64,000 nt of DNA. Origin: Parabacteroides distasonis. Lineage in GTDB: Bacteria > Bacteroidota > Bacteroidia > Bacteroidales > Tannerellaceae. Each line of letters opens with the position of its first letter. Within the stretch, counting starts at the first letter, position 1. A program made the translations under genes and the position numbers. Below, one piece after another: positions 1 through 7,793 of this stretch. Location of the stretch: contig JAFBIU010000001.1 of assembly GCA_021531775.1 (NCBI GenBank), forward strand, positions 186,001-250,000, written 5' to 3'. The notes beneath the pieces were generated by a model, which was not told where the DNA came from, searched no databases, and saw only the letters and a list, made by a program, of their open reading frames with translations.

Positions 1-885
1 ACAGGAGACTATTGGAAGGTCGCCACGAATGCCATCTCTATCCGTCACATGTTCGAACGACGTATTTCCTTCTATCCTGCCGGTTTCGATGCCGCCGGAA
101 CACTCTATACAACTACCTATTTGGGTGACTATCCTATGTTCTTGCCGAATGGTCCGGAAGCGAAGTCGGGCCAGTTCCGTCCCGGTTGGATGTTGCTTTC
201 GCAGGGCAAGCCGGTGCAAGCCTCTTCTGCCTTGCCGGATTATCCGGCTGAACAGGCGGTGGATGAGGAATCTCGTACTGCTTGGGTCGCTTCCGGCAAC
301 GGGGATACGGAATGGTTTCAGGTCGATTTGGAACAGCCGGCCGCTATCCAGGCGATTCAGGTGAATTTCGATGAATATGGAGCTACACAGCAGGGACGTG
401 TACCCGGTGTCTATCAGAGTTACCTCCTGTCTGCTTCGTTGGATGGCGAACATTGGACAACAATTGCTGATTTCCGAGAGAAACAGACCGATACACCGCA
501 CGACTATGTCGAATTTGAGGAGGCCTTTAAAGCCCGTTTCATCCGGTTCGAGAATCATGCTTATACAGTTTCCGGTAACCTCTCGTTGCGAGAACTGCGT
601 GTGTTCGGAATGGGTAACGGATCAAAACCGGCTGCTGTGAATGACCTGCAGGTTGTCCGGAATCGGGAGGATGCCTGCCTGGCCTCGTTGCAATGGTCGC
701 CTGTCGAAGGGGCGCAAGGATACATTGTCCGCTACGGCTTGGCTCCCGACCAGCTTTACCAGTCTCATCAGGTCTTTACACCGGTATTGGAACTGACGGC
801 CCTGAATGCTGATGTTGCCTATTATTTTACGGTCGATGCCTACAACGAGAATGGTGTGACCCCGTCCGATCAGATTATTCATTAA
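1..885 (+). CDS. C-terminal part of a GH43-like glycoside hydrolase with discoidin (F5/8 C) and Fn3-like domains (5' end outside window)
   Basis: The reading frame is open from base 1, so the gene begins outside the window; 294 C-terminal residues are visible. The first ~50 residues (DYWKVATNAISIRHMFERR, then a PAGFDAAGTLY stretch) resemble the end of the catalytic module of Bacteroidota GH43-type enzymes. Residues encoded by about 200-620 form a discoidin-like carbohydrate-binding domain (AVDEESRTAWVA, FQVDLEQPAAIQAIQVNF, ARFIRFENHAY, LSLRELRVFG are typical). About 640-880 encodes a fibronectin type III-like domain (LQWSPVEGAQGYIVRYG). No catalytic residue can be checked because the N-terminus is missing. 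The gene is followed after 19 bases by a GH3 gene on the same strand, so the two are probably co-transcribed and act on the same plant glycan. Family assignment is inferred from the visible tail and from this neighbour. Confidence 0.7.
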   Translation, partial: TGDYWKVATNAISIRHMFERRISFYPAGFDAAGTLYTTTYLGDYPMFLPNGPEAKSGQFRPGWMLLSQGKPVQASSALPDYPAEQAVDEESRTAWVASGNGDTEWFQVDLEQPAAIQAIQVNFDEYGATQQGRVPGVYQSYLLSASLDGEHWTTIADFREKQTDTPHDYVEFEEAFKARFIRFENHAYTVSGNLSLRELRVFGMGNGSKPAAVNDLQVVRNREDACLASLQWSPVEGAQGYIVRYGLAPDQLYQSHQVFTPVLELTALNADVAYYFTVDAYNENGVTPSDQIIH

Positions 886-904
886 TACATACATTATATA
901 TATT

Positions 905-3121
905 ATGAACAGAAAACTGAAAAACACCCTGCTGCTGGCGATCTGTTCGCTCGGTAGCCTGACAGCGCAGACCGCTGATTTCCCTTTCCGGGATCCCAGT
1001 CTGCCTTTGGAAGTCCGTGTCAAGGACATTATCTCCCGCTTGACGTTGGAGGAGAAGGTTGAGTTGATGAAACATGAGGCACCCGCTGTGCCCCGGTTGG
1101 GTATTCCTGCCTATAACTGGTGGAACGAGGCGTTACATGGGGTAGCTCGTACGAAAGAGAAGGTAACAGTCTTTCCGCAAGCCATCGGTATGGCGGCTAC
1201 GTTCGATACGGAGGCTCTGCAGCAGATGGGCGACATCACCTCTTCGGAGGGACGTGCGCTCTTTAACGAAGACTTGAAGCGTGGCAAGACGGGTGAGATC
1301 TACCGCGGTTTGACCTATTGGACACCGAACATCAACATCTTCCGCGATCCACGATGGGGACGTGGACAGGAGACCTATGGTGAGGATCCCTATTTGACAG
1401 CCAAGATGGGTTCGGCCATTGTACGTGGCTTGGAGGGTACGGATCCCTACTACCTGAAAGCAGTGGCATGTGCCAAGCACTATGCGGTTCACAGTGGTCC
1501 GGAGGGAAATCGCCATTCCTACGATGCCCGTGTGTCGGCCTACGACTTGTGGGATACCTACCTGCCTGCTTTCCGGGAACTGGTTACGAAAGCCAAGGTG
1601 CATGGTGTCATGTGTGCCTACAACCGTTATGAGGGAACCCCCTGTTGTGGTCATAACGAACTGTTGCAGGATATCTTGCGTAACCAATGGAAGTTCGACG
1701 GTTATGTTACATCCGACTGTTGGGCCGTCAGCGACTTTGCCAAATACCACAAGACACACAGCAACGACACCGAGGCGGTGGCTGATGCCGTGCTGAGCGG
1801 AACAGACTTGGAATGCGGTAATCTCTATCAGAAATTGTTGCAGGGTGTAGAGCGGGGCTTGATCTCCGAACGTGAGATTGATGTCTCTTTGGCACGTCTC
1901 TTCACGATCCAGTTCAAGTTGGGTATGTATGATCCGGCAGATCGTGTGCCCTATGCGAACATTGGTCGCGAAGTGATTGAGTGTGATGCCCACAAGGCGC
2001 ATGCCTATGCCATGGCACAGAAGTCGATGGTGCTGTTGAAGAACGACAAGCAGATCCTTCCCTTGAATCCGAAGAAGATCAAACGTATTGCCTTGATCGG
2101 TCCGAATATGCACAATGGTTCAGCCCAGTTGGCTAACTATTTTGGTACACCGTCTGAGATTATCACGCCCTACATGAGCTTGCAACGTCGCTACGGTAAT
2201 CAGATCCAGATTGATACCATCTCGGGTACGGACATCGTACAGAAGATTGCGAATGGTCCCTCTTTCGCACAGATTGCAGTTCAGGCACGGAAAGCCGATG
2301 TGATCATCTTTGTCAGCGGTCTGACGGCCGATTACGAAGGAGAGGCCGGTGATGCGGGTGCCGGTGGGTTCAGTGGTTTTGCCAGTGGCGACCGGACCAC
2401 GATCCAGTTGCCGGCTGTCCAGACGGATCTCTTGAAGGAGTTGAAGAAGACGGGTCGTCCCATCGTATTGGTGAACATGTCCGGTTCGGTGATGAGTTTC
2501 GATTGGGAGAGCCGTAACATGCATGCGATCCTGCAGGCTTGGTATGGTGGGCAGGCTGCTGGAGATGCCATTGTGGATGTCCTCTTTGGCGACTATAACC
2601 CAGCCGGTCGTATGCCGCTCACGACCTATATGAACGATCAGGATCTGCCTGATTTTGAAGACTACTCGATGGCCAACCGCACCTATCGCTATTTCAAGGG
2701 TGATGTGCGCTATCCGTTTGGTTACGGCTTGAGCTATACAACCTTTGCCTATCAGCCCTTGACCCTGGCTCCTACGGTAGAGACCGGTAAGAGCCTGCAG
2801 GTCAGCACGACGGTGACCAATACCGGTTCACGCGATGGCGATGAGGTAGTACAGCTGTATGTGAAACATCCGCAGAATGGTAATACCCGTGTGCCTTTGA
2901 AGTCGTTGAAAGGATTCAAGCGTATTCATCTGAAGAAGGGCGAGAGCCAGCAGGTGACTTTCACGCTCTCTCCGGAGGAATTGGCTTTGGTGGATGATCG
3001 TGGCAATTGGATCGAAAAGGCGGGTACTGTCGAACTCTTCATCGGTGGTGGTCAGCCCTACGTATCGGAGGGTAGCTTCGGTGAATTGCAAATCACCGGC
3101 GATGCCTATCAGGTAGAATAA
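905..3121 (+). CDS. Glycoside hydrolase family 3, beta-xylosidase-like
   Basis: A 738-residue secreted or periplasmic enzyme expected to release terminal sugars, most likely xylose, from oligosaccharides. The N-terminus has a signal peptide (hydrophobic stretch 8-20, ending near TAQTAD). The motif YNWWNEALHGVAR near residue 70 is typical of the beta-xylosidase branch of GH3. The nucleophile is Asp271 in VTSDCWAVSD; KHYAVHSGPEGNRH is the usual second conserved block. The (alpha/beta)6 sandwich domain follows (around 390-600, GEAGDAGAGG), and a C-terminal Fn3-like domain ends the protein (around 640-725). No PA14 insertion is visible, which keeps it shorter than many Bacteroides homologues. It follows the GH43-like gene by 19 bases and is followed by a terminator, so the pair forms the end of an operon. 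Substrate is inferred from motif class only. Confidence 0.9.
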   Translation: MNRKLKNTLLLAICSLGSLTAQTADFPFRDPSLPLEVRVKDIISRLTLEEKVELMKHEAPAVPRLGIPAYNWWNEALHGVARTKEKVTVFPQAIGMAATFDTEALQQMGDITSSEGRALFNEDLKRGKTGEIYRGLTYWTPNINIFRDPRWGRGQETYGEDPYLTAKMGSAIVRGLEGTDPYYLKAVACAKHYAVHSGPEGNRHSYDARVSAYDLWDTYLPAFRELVTKAKVHGVMCAYNRYEGTPCCGHNELLQDILRNQWKFDGYVTSDCWAVSDFAKYHKTHSNDTEAVADAVLSGTDLECGNLYQKLLQGVERGLISEREIDVSLARLFTIQFKLGMYDPADRVPYANIGREVIECDAHKAHAYAMAQKSMVLLKNDKQILPLNPKKIKRIALIGPNMHNGSAQLANYFGTPSEIITPYMSLQRRYGNQIQIDTISGTDIVQKIANGPSFAQIAVQARKADVIIFVSGLTADYEGEAGDAGAGGFSGFASGDRTTIQLPAVQTDLLKELKKTGRPIVLVNMSGSVMSFDWESRNMHAILQAWYGGQAAGDAIVDVLFGDYNPAGRMPLTTYMNDQDLPDFEDYSMANRTYRYFKGDVRYPFGYGLSYTTFAYQPLTLAPTVETGKSLQVSTTVTNTGSRDGDEVVQLYVKHPQNGNTRVPLKSLKGFKRIHLKKGESQQVTFTLSPEELALVDDRGNWIEKAGTVELFIGGGQPYVSEGSFGELQITGDAYQVE

Positions 3122-3160
3122 TATTCCGGGTTGCATGCCAACCCGCATTCCCACTTCAGC

Positions 3161-3202
3161 AACTGCAACACTGCCGCTCCAGGTGGTGTTGCAGTTTTCT
3201 TT
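3161..3202. terminator. Rho-independent terminator after the GH3 gene
   Basis: Inverted repeat AACTGCAACAC (3161-3171) / GTGTTGCAGTT (3186-3196) with a 14-base loop, followed on the plus strand by TTCTTTAT. It lies 40 bases after the GH3 stop codon and just before the converging ATPase gene. A smaller GGGTTG/CAACCC hairpin lies at 3129-3144. Confidence 0.75.
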
Positions 3203-3205
3203 ATC

Positions 3206-4423
3206 CTACCACTGTTCATTGGTCAGGAAATCGGCCAGATGTATATGCCGGATCCCCTCCATATTATCTTGCCAGTCTTCGTCCATGCTCACCACGAATT
3301 TCGGATAATGATCATCGATGGCCAGCAATGGGGCAAACTCACGCTCAATCGTTGAATCTGTTTCCATACGATATGATACTTGGACATACACTTTCTCGTT
3401 CCGGCGAATACCGACAAAATCCACTTCACGTTGATCCTGCTTGCCGATATATGTGTCATAGCCGCGACGTCTCATCTCCCAATAAACCATATTTTCCAAT
3501 GCTCCCGCTATCATCCGGTCTTTATAGCCCATGACAGCATAAATCAAGGACAAGTCGCTAACGAAATATTTCTCGTGGGACTGTAATAACTCTTTCCCTT
3601 TGATATCATAACGTGGCACCTTTTGCAGGATGAATGCACTTTGCAGGGCCTCCAGGTAATTATAGACCGTATTGAGATCTACCCGTCGTTGCTGGCTTTT
3701 GAAATAATCAGCTACGTTTTTGGCTGTAAGCCGATTGCCGATATTGTCAAATACAAACCGCACAATTCGTTCCAACAGTTCCACATTCCGGATACTGTGT
3801 CGTTGGACCGTATCGCGCAGGATAACGGAGGAGTAGATGTCATAGACCAATTTGTAGATAGCTTCGTATGAATACGCATGAGTATGGACAGCCGGGAAAC
3901 CACCCATACGAATATACTTCCAAAGTTCATCGTGGATTACCTCTTTCTGGTCGGAAGAAATACCATGGAACAGCAGGTATTCTTGGAAGGAGAGAGGCAT
4001 GATCTGGAAATTGACGTATCTGCCTGCCAGATAGGTTGACAACTCAGAAGAGAGCAGTCGCGAGTTAGAACCTGTAATATAGACATCAACATCCCAATCC
4101 GCTAAGAATGAATTGACAGCCTTTTCCCATTCTTGTATTTCCTGAATTTCATCTAACAAGATATAGATCCTCCCTGAGATGTGTTCTACCTTGGATTTGA
4201 TATATAGATAAAGAGCCTTGGCATTTGTTATATCCATCCATTCAAAACTCTCGAAATTCATATAGACAATCTGTTCTTTCGAGACACCTTGACGTTCCAG
4301 TTCCTCTACAATGAGTTGCAGTACGACTGATTTGCCACACCGTCGAATACCAGTTATCACTTTGACTAAAGGGCGGTTCATAAAGGGACGGATTTGTTGC
4401 ATATATAGTTCTCTTGCTATCAT
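3206..4423 (-). CDS. AAA_14 / DUF4143 family ATPase
   Basis: A 405-residue protein of the large ATPase family that combines an N-terminal AAA_14 domain with a C-terminal DUF4143 domain. Visible motifs are the Walker A loop GIRRCGKS (residues 25-32), a Walker B segment YILLDEIQEI near residue 95, the sensor-like ITGSN near 120, and LAGRYVNFQIMPLSFQEYL, which is typical of the family. The C-terminal part (about 200-400) includes EVDFVGIRRNEKVYVQVSY, a pattern resembling PD-(D/E)xK folds. The biological role of this family is not established. It is monocistronic: it converges on the GH3 gene and has its own upstream region with two copies of a striking palindrome. A decayed relative lies at about 48.7-49.0 kb. 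Confidence 0.85.
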   Translation of the reverse strand: MIARELYMQQIRPFMNRPLVKVITGIRRCGKSVVLQLIVEELERQGVSKEQIVYMNFESFEWMDITNAKALYLYIKSKVEHISGRIYILLDEIQEIQEWEKAVNSFLADWDVDVYITGSNSRLLSSELSTYLAGRYVNFQIMPLSFQEYLLFHGISSDQKEVIHDELWKYIRMGGFPAVHTHAYSYEAIYKLVYDIYSSVILRDTVQRHSIRNVELLERIVRFVFDNIGNRLTAKNVADYFKSQQRRVDLNTVYNYLEALQSAFILQKVPRYDIKGKELLQSHEKYFVSDLSLIYAVMGYKDRMIAGALENMVYWEMRRRGYDTYIGKQDQREVDFVGIRRNEKVYVQVSYRMETDSTIEREFAPLLAIDDHYPKFVVSMDEDWQDNMEGIRHIHLADFLTNEQW

Positions 4424-4477
4424 GACTCGAATATCATTTATGGTTATACCCGCAAATATAGGCTGAATTTTCCGAAT

Positions 4478-4540
4478 ATTTAGGGTTATACCCCTAAAAA
4501 CTTTCCGAAAACAATACTTTTATAGGGTTATACCCCTAAA
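4478..4540. promoter_or_regulatory. Two copies of a TTTAGGG-N6-CCCTAAA operator-like palindrome upstream of the AAA_14 gene
   Basis: The 18-base word TAGGGTTATACCCCTAAA occurs at 4481-4498 and again, identical, at 4523-4540, 42 bases apart (four helical turns). Each copy is an inverted repeat with TAGGG and CCCTA arms. A degenerate third copy, GGTTATACCCGCAAA, lies at 4442-4456, just before the ATPase start codon at 4423. The position and symmetry suggest binding sites for a dimeric regulator of the ATPase gene, possibly autoregulation. This is inference from pattern only. Confidence 0.5.
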
Positions 4541-4897
4541 TGCTGCATGTATCGTTAGAGTCCCAGTCTATGGATGGTTACAGCTGGTCTGTCATTCTCT
4601 TTCATAGATTGTATCCCTTTTCCGCTGTAGCGAACGGCTCTTTCTGCTATCATGGAGCTAAGGCATTGATGAAGTATGAGTTGCAGCGATGTTTTGAGAT
4701 CTCCTCACGATGGAGATTTTGCTACCACGCGTGGTAGCAATTGCTACTACCTCATAGCCGAACAATTTCTGTCGCGTAGTCACAAAAAGATAATTAAATA
4801 ATCCGGCATATACCTTCATCGGCTTATGAAGACGTCTTCATGGGCCAACGAAGATACCTTCATGAGCCGATGAAGGTATCTTCGTGAAAAGGTCCTA
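4541..4897. repeat. Gene-free region with a cluster of nested palindromes built on ATGAAG/CTTCAT
   Basis: I see no convincing gene here. The distal part holds overlapping inverted repeats: CTTCAT-CGGCTT-ATGAAG (4814-4831), the perfect 16-base palindrome ATGAAGACGTCTTCAT (4826-4841), and a 15-bp stem CGAAGATACCTTCAT (4849-4863) / ATGAAGGTATCTTCG (4870-4884) with a six-base loop GAGCCG. A shorter palindrome CTACCACGCGTGGTAG lies at 4723-4738. The last long stem is 14 bases past the stop codon of the minus-strand lipoprotein gene and may end that operon, although no T-run follows it. The reuse of the same half-sites in different pairings is unusual for a simple terminator. Confidence 0.6.
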
Positions 4898-5380
4898 TTA
4901 TTTGAGTTTCTCATTCAATTCAGGAACCAGATCCTTGTATTCGTAACGGCTGCCCATCACGCGGTAGTCGGTCAGCGGATCGTTGTCGATGATCTTGTCC
5001 ATCAGCTCGGAAGCTCGTGGGGTCGAAGGTAAGGCGGCATACTCTTCGTAGGTATAGGAGAGGAAGGCCACGTTGCGGGAGATACCCCGGTTATCCAACA
5101 ACCAGCCGTTGGCCAAGCGGGTCGGATAGGTGTAACGGTTGCCGATCTTCACATCCTGGATGGAAGGATAGGCGACAATCTGTTTACGGTCAGCACTCAG
5201 GGTGACCGGTACGTTCCGCGTATAGTCCTTGCGTGTCTTGTAAACGATCACTTTCGGGGTGGCAGAAACCACGGTCTTGCTGTTTGAGGCCGTGTCCCCA
5301 GCCTGTGCGACCTGTTTGCCAGAACTGCAGCCGGCCATCAAGCCGACTGCAGCCACTAAACTGACGAATTGCATTTTCAT
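4898..5380 (-). CDS. Small lipoprotein of unknown function, last gene of the C10 protease operon
   Basis: A 160-residue protein with a lipoprotein signal: a hydrophobic stretch ends in the lipobox LMAGC, so Cys18 is the predicted lipidated residue. The mature part starts with a low-complexity linker (about 19-40) and continues with a domain containing YKTRKDYTRNVPVTLSADRK, GNRYTYPTRLANGWLLDNRG and a C-terminal YEYKDLVPELNEKLK. I do not recognise a family with a known function. It starts 19 bases after the stop of the upstream C10 protease gene and is clearly co-transcribed with both proteases. C10 proteases are often encoded beside small proteins that inhibit them, so an inhibitor or surface partner role is possible but not shown. 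Confidence 0.8.
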   Translation of the reverse strand: MKMQFVSLVAAVGLMAGCSSGKQVAQAGDTASNSKTVVSATPKVIVYKTRKDYTRNVPVTLSADRKQIVAYPSIQDVKIGNRYTYPTRLANGWLLDNRGISRNVAFLSYTYEEYAALPSTPRASELMDKIIDNDPLTDYRVMGSRYEYKDLVPELNEKLK

Positions 5381-5399
5381 GTTTTGTTGTTTATAGGTG

Positions 5400-7781
5400 T
5401 TATTTACGGATTTTCTTCGTCACGACTTGGCCGTCTTGCTTCTTCACCACCACTACATAAATACCTGTAGGCCAGATGGAACCATTGATCTGTGTCGTGG
5501 TAGCCTGAACAGTAGCCGTAGCTACGCTCTTGCCTGCCATATCGAAGATGGCATAACGGTCGATCGGATTTGAGGCAGTAATGACTAAGTTTTCTCCTTG
5601 CCAACTGATTTGCGTCTCGGCCGTTTCTACCTCCTCGTTGGCCGTTGCCTCAACGAACTGAATCGTATGGACGAACGTTTCTCCCTCAGCCGTCTGTAGG
5701 AATTCGCTTTCACCAAAAGCGTACAAGAGGGTAAATTCGATTGGCTCATCAATTCTGATCGTATCTGCTAATTCTACTTCCTCTCCAGGATTTAATTGGA
5801 AACTTAATGATTCAGACGCGGTAATCTCCGATTCGGTCATTCCCAACATGGCTATTTCCCCATCGAATGGGTGGCTACCCTCATTTTTGACGGTGAACGT
5901 GAATCCAATCGGCTCTTTTGCAGGTGCCTCATCCGGAAGATTGGGCAACTGGGTCATCACCAGTTTGGCTCCCTCTTTTACTTCGACTGCTACCCCGTTG
6001 GAACAGGTGTTCAAGTCATAACCCATCTTGAAGAGCAAGGTATAGTGGCCGGCCGGAATGGAAGAGGGCAGTCTGTAGGTGGAGGTATGATTACCTATCT
6101 GATCGAATAGTCCGATCTGGGTGGTGTCTGACGCCCAGACACATTCCTCTCCGTTCATCAGTAATACACACTCGTTGACCTGAGTCACCTCTGCGTTTTC
6201 CCGTGCATAGCGGAGTTCCACTTGGAACTCATCGAGTGTATAAATCTGCTGCGGTGCTTCGACCAGGGTCAATGTAAATTCCGGTTGCCCGAAACCGGCG
6301 TTATACCTGTCCCCCTGTTTGCTTAAATAGGCGTGGACGGCATCAGGGTTCTGCGGCATGAGTTGCCGGAGCGTATCGGCTGTCTCTACCCATAGTTCGA
6401 TTTCGCACCGGCTGTTATTCAAACCCAAACGGTCTGCATCAGGCAACTGGAAAGAGATGGGTTGATTGTCCTGCTCTGTGAATTGCAGGTTGACAGGGAC
6501 TTTGGCAGTTGTCAGTCCTTTCGCGCCCCCTACTTGCAGATAGGCTTGCCCTTCGATGGATCCGGGTGAGAAGGGCCATATTTCAGTTGTGATGTTCAGA
6601 TCGTCACCCGACTGTTCCGATACGTACAGGTTGTACAGCCCGTAGGGGAAATAGTCGATATCCTCTTCCTGAGGCGGGCAAAGGTTGAAATAGGCCATCT
6701 GTCCTAAGCTCATGTTGTCGTCCATGGCCGTCAGCAGGAAGGCTCCGTCTCCTTGGCCGCTCCAACCCCAATTGAAATAGAACATACCCTCGCCTGCATA
6801 TCCATCACAGACAAAGGAGTGCCCACCCATTTCACTGCCATAGAGGAGAGGTCCGCGTTGCAATTCCTGATAAAGCATCTCGCTCCATTCCCGGAGGGAG
6901 TAGTTGTTCATATAACGGCTTTGGAGGCGGGCATCATAACCCGTTACCTCGGCCAAATGCCAAGCCTCTGTATTCGTTGAGGTGCCGGAAGCATCGACAC
7001 CGTAGCTCATGCACAGTGCAGCTCCGCAATACTTCATCAGTTTGGCCACTTCGTTACCCTCGGCTTCGGAATACTCTCCGGGGTTATAATGAGGCCGCAG
7101 TAACGACCAGTCGATGGGGGATTCGAATGTAACTGTTTGTTCACCTGGCTCATCAGCAAACCACGTGATCGATTCGTTTGTCCAGTTCTGATATTGGAAA
7201 TAGTAGATGATCTGTGCCAAAGCAGTGGCGGTACAGCCGGTCAAACAATGTTGGCCATCTACTACCGGTGTCTGGTTGTAATAAGGAGCATCTTGATTCC
7301 ATTTGGCTTTGACCAACGGTTCGATCGGTTCCCAAGTGGGATCATACGACAAAGTGGAGTTGGTAATGACGGTGGAACTCTCCCGTAACTGCCCGATCTC
7401 CCAGGCATATTGGCGCATCAGATCACGCAGACCGTCAGGCAGATTGGCTAAGTCGATCGTCCCCTCCTGAGCATATCCCAAAACGGTTGTTGTCCGTTCG
7501 TCCGCTGCCGTCAGTACGAAACCACCGGATGTTCGTCCGAATGCATAAAGCAAAGGTGCCTCACCGATCCGACTGCGCAAGGCCGGATTGTTGGAGAGTT
7601 GGGCTGTGTCGCTCACCGTAAAGAGCAGATGTAAGGGTTCTGACGCACGCAGTTCCGTCTGGTGTGTCAGAAATTGTTCGGCCCGTTGGCGGGCCTGATC
7701 TGCAGAAAGCTGTTGGGCTTGTACATGGCCCCAAATGGAGCAACCTAAAGCGGCTGCTAAGAGATAGTGTTTTGTTCTCAT
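5400..7781 (-). CDS. Secreted C10 (streptopain) family cysteine protease with T9SS sorting tail
   Basis: A 793-residue extracellular protease precursor. Residues 1-22 are a signal peptide (MRTKHYLLAAALG...VQAQQ). Residues about 23-140 form a Spi-type propeptide (LLYAFGRTSGGFVLTAADERTTTVLGYA), which in this family holds the enzyme inactive. The C10 domain spans about 160-370: catalytic Cys183 in TGCTATALAQIIYY, catalytic His321 in GGHSFVCDGY, followed by FYFNWGWSGQGDGAF. Then come about 340 residues of beta-rich repeats. The last ~80 residues (ending TGIYVVVVKKQDGQVVTKK) match the C-terminal type IX secretion sorting domain, so export across the outer membrane by T9SS is expected. It is the second gene of a three-gene operon, 12 bases after a paralogue of the same architecture; the two likely arose by tandem duplication. 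Confidence 0.92.
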   Translation of the reverse strand: MRTKHYLLAAALGCSIWGHVQAQQLSADQARQRAEQFLTHQTELRASEPLHLLFTVSDTAQLSNNPALRSRIGEAPLLYAFGRTSGGFVLTAADERTTTVLGYAQEGTIDLANLPDGLRDLMRQYAWEIGQLRESSTVITNSTLSYDPTWEPIEPLVKAKWNQDAPYYNQTPVVDGQHCLTGCTATALAQIIYYFQYQNWTNESITWFADEPGEQTVTFESPIDWSLLRPHYNPGEYSEAEGNEVAKLMKYCGAALCMSYGVDASGTSTNTEAWHLAEVTGYDARLQSRYMNNYSLREWSEMLYQELQRGPLLYGSEMGGHSFVCDGYAGEGMFYFNWGWSGQGDGAFLLTAMDDNMSLGQMAYFNLCPPQEEDIDYFPYGLYNLYVSEQSGDDLNITTEIWPFSPGSIEGQAYLQVGGAKGLTTAKVPVNLQFTEQDNQPISFQLPDADRLGLNNSRCEIELWVETADTLRQLMPQNPDAVHAYLSKQGDRYNAGFGQPEFTLTLVEAPQQIYTLDEFQVELRYARENAEVTQVNECVLLMNGEECVWASDTTQIGLFDQIGNHTSTYRLPSSIPAGHYTLLFKMGYDLNTCSNGVAVEVKEGAKLVMTQLPNLPDEAPAKEPIGFTFTVKNEGSHPFDGEIAMLGMTESEITASESLSFQLNPGEEVELADTIRIDEPIEFTLLYAFGESEFLQTAEGETFVHTIQFVEATANEEVETAETQISWQGENLVITASNPIDRYAIFDMAGKSVATATVQATTTQINGSIWPTGIYVVVVKKQDGQVVTKKIRK

Positions 7782-7793
7782 GAAAGCTACAAT

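Noticed and set aside
1133-2113. Long minus-strand open frame (326 codons) inside the GH3 gene
   Set aside because: It lies fully antisense to a well-supported GH3 gene and its translation shows no family features; it follows from the codon use of the real gene.
4478-4540. TTTAGGG words resembling telomere repeats
   Set aside because: Only isolated half-sites in palindromic arrangement, not a tandem array; this is a bacterial intergenic region.
4540-4737. 65-codon plus-strand frame in the gap between the ATPase and lipoprotein genes
   Set aside because: It begins inside the operator-like palindrome and has no protein-like features.
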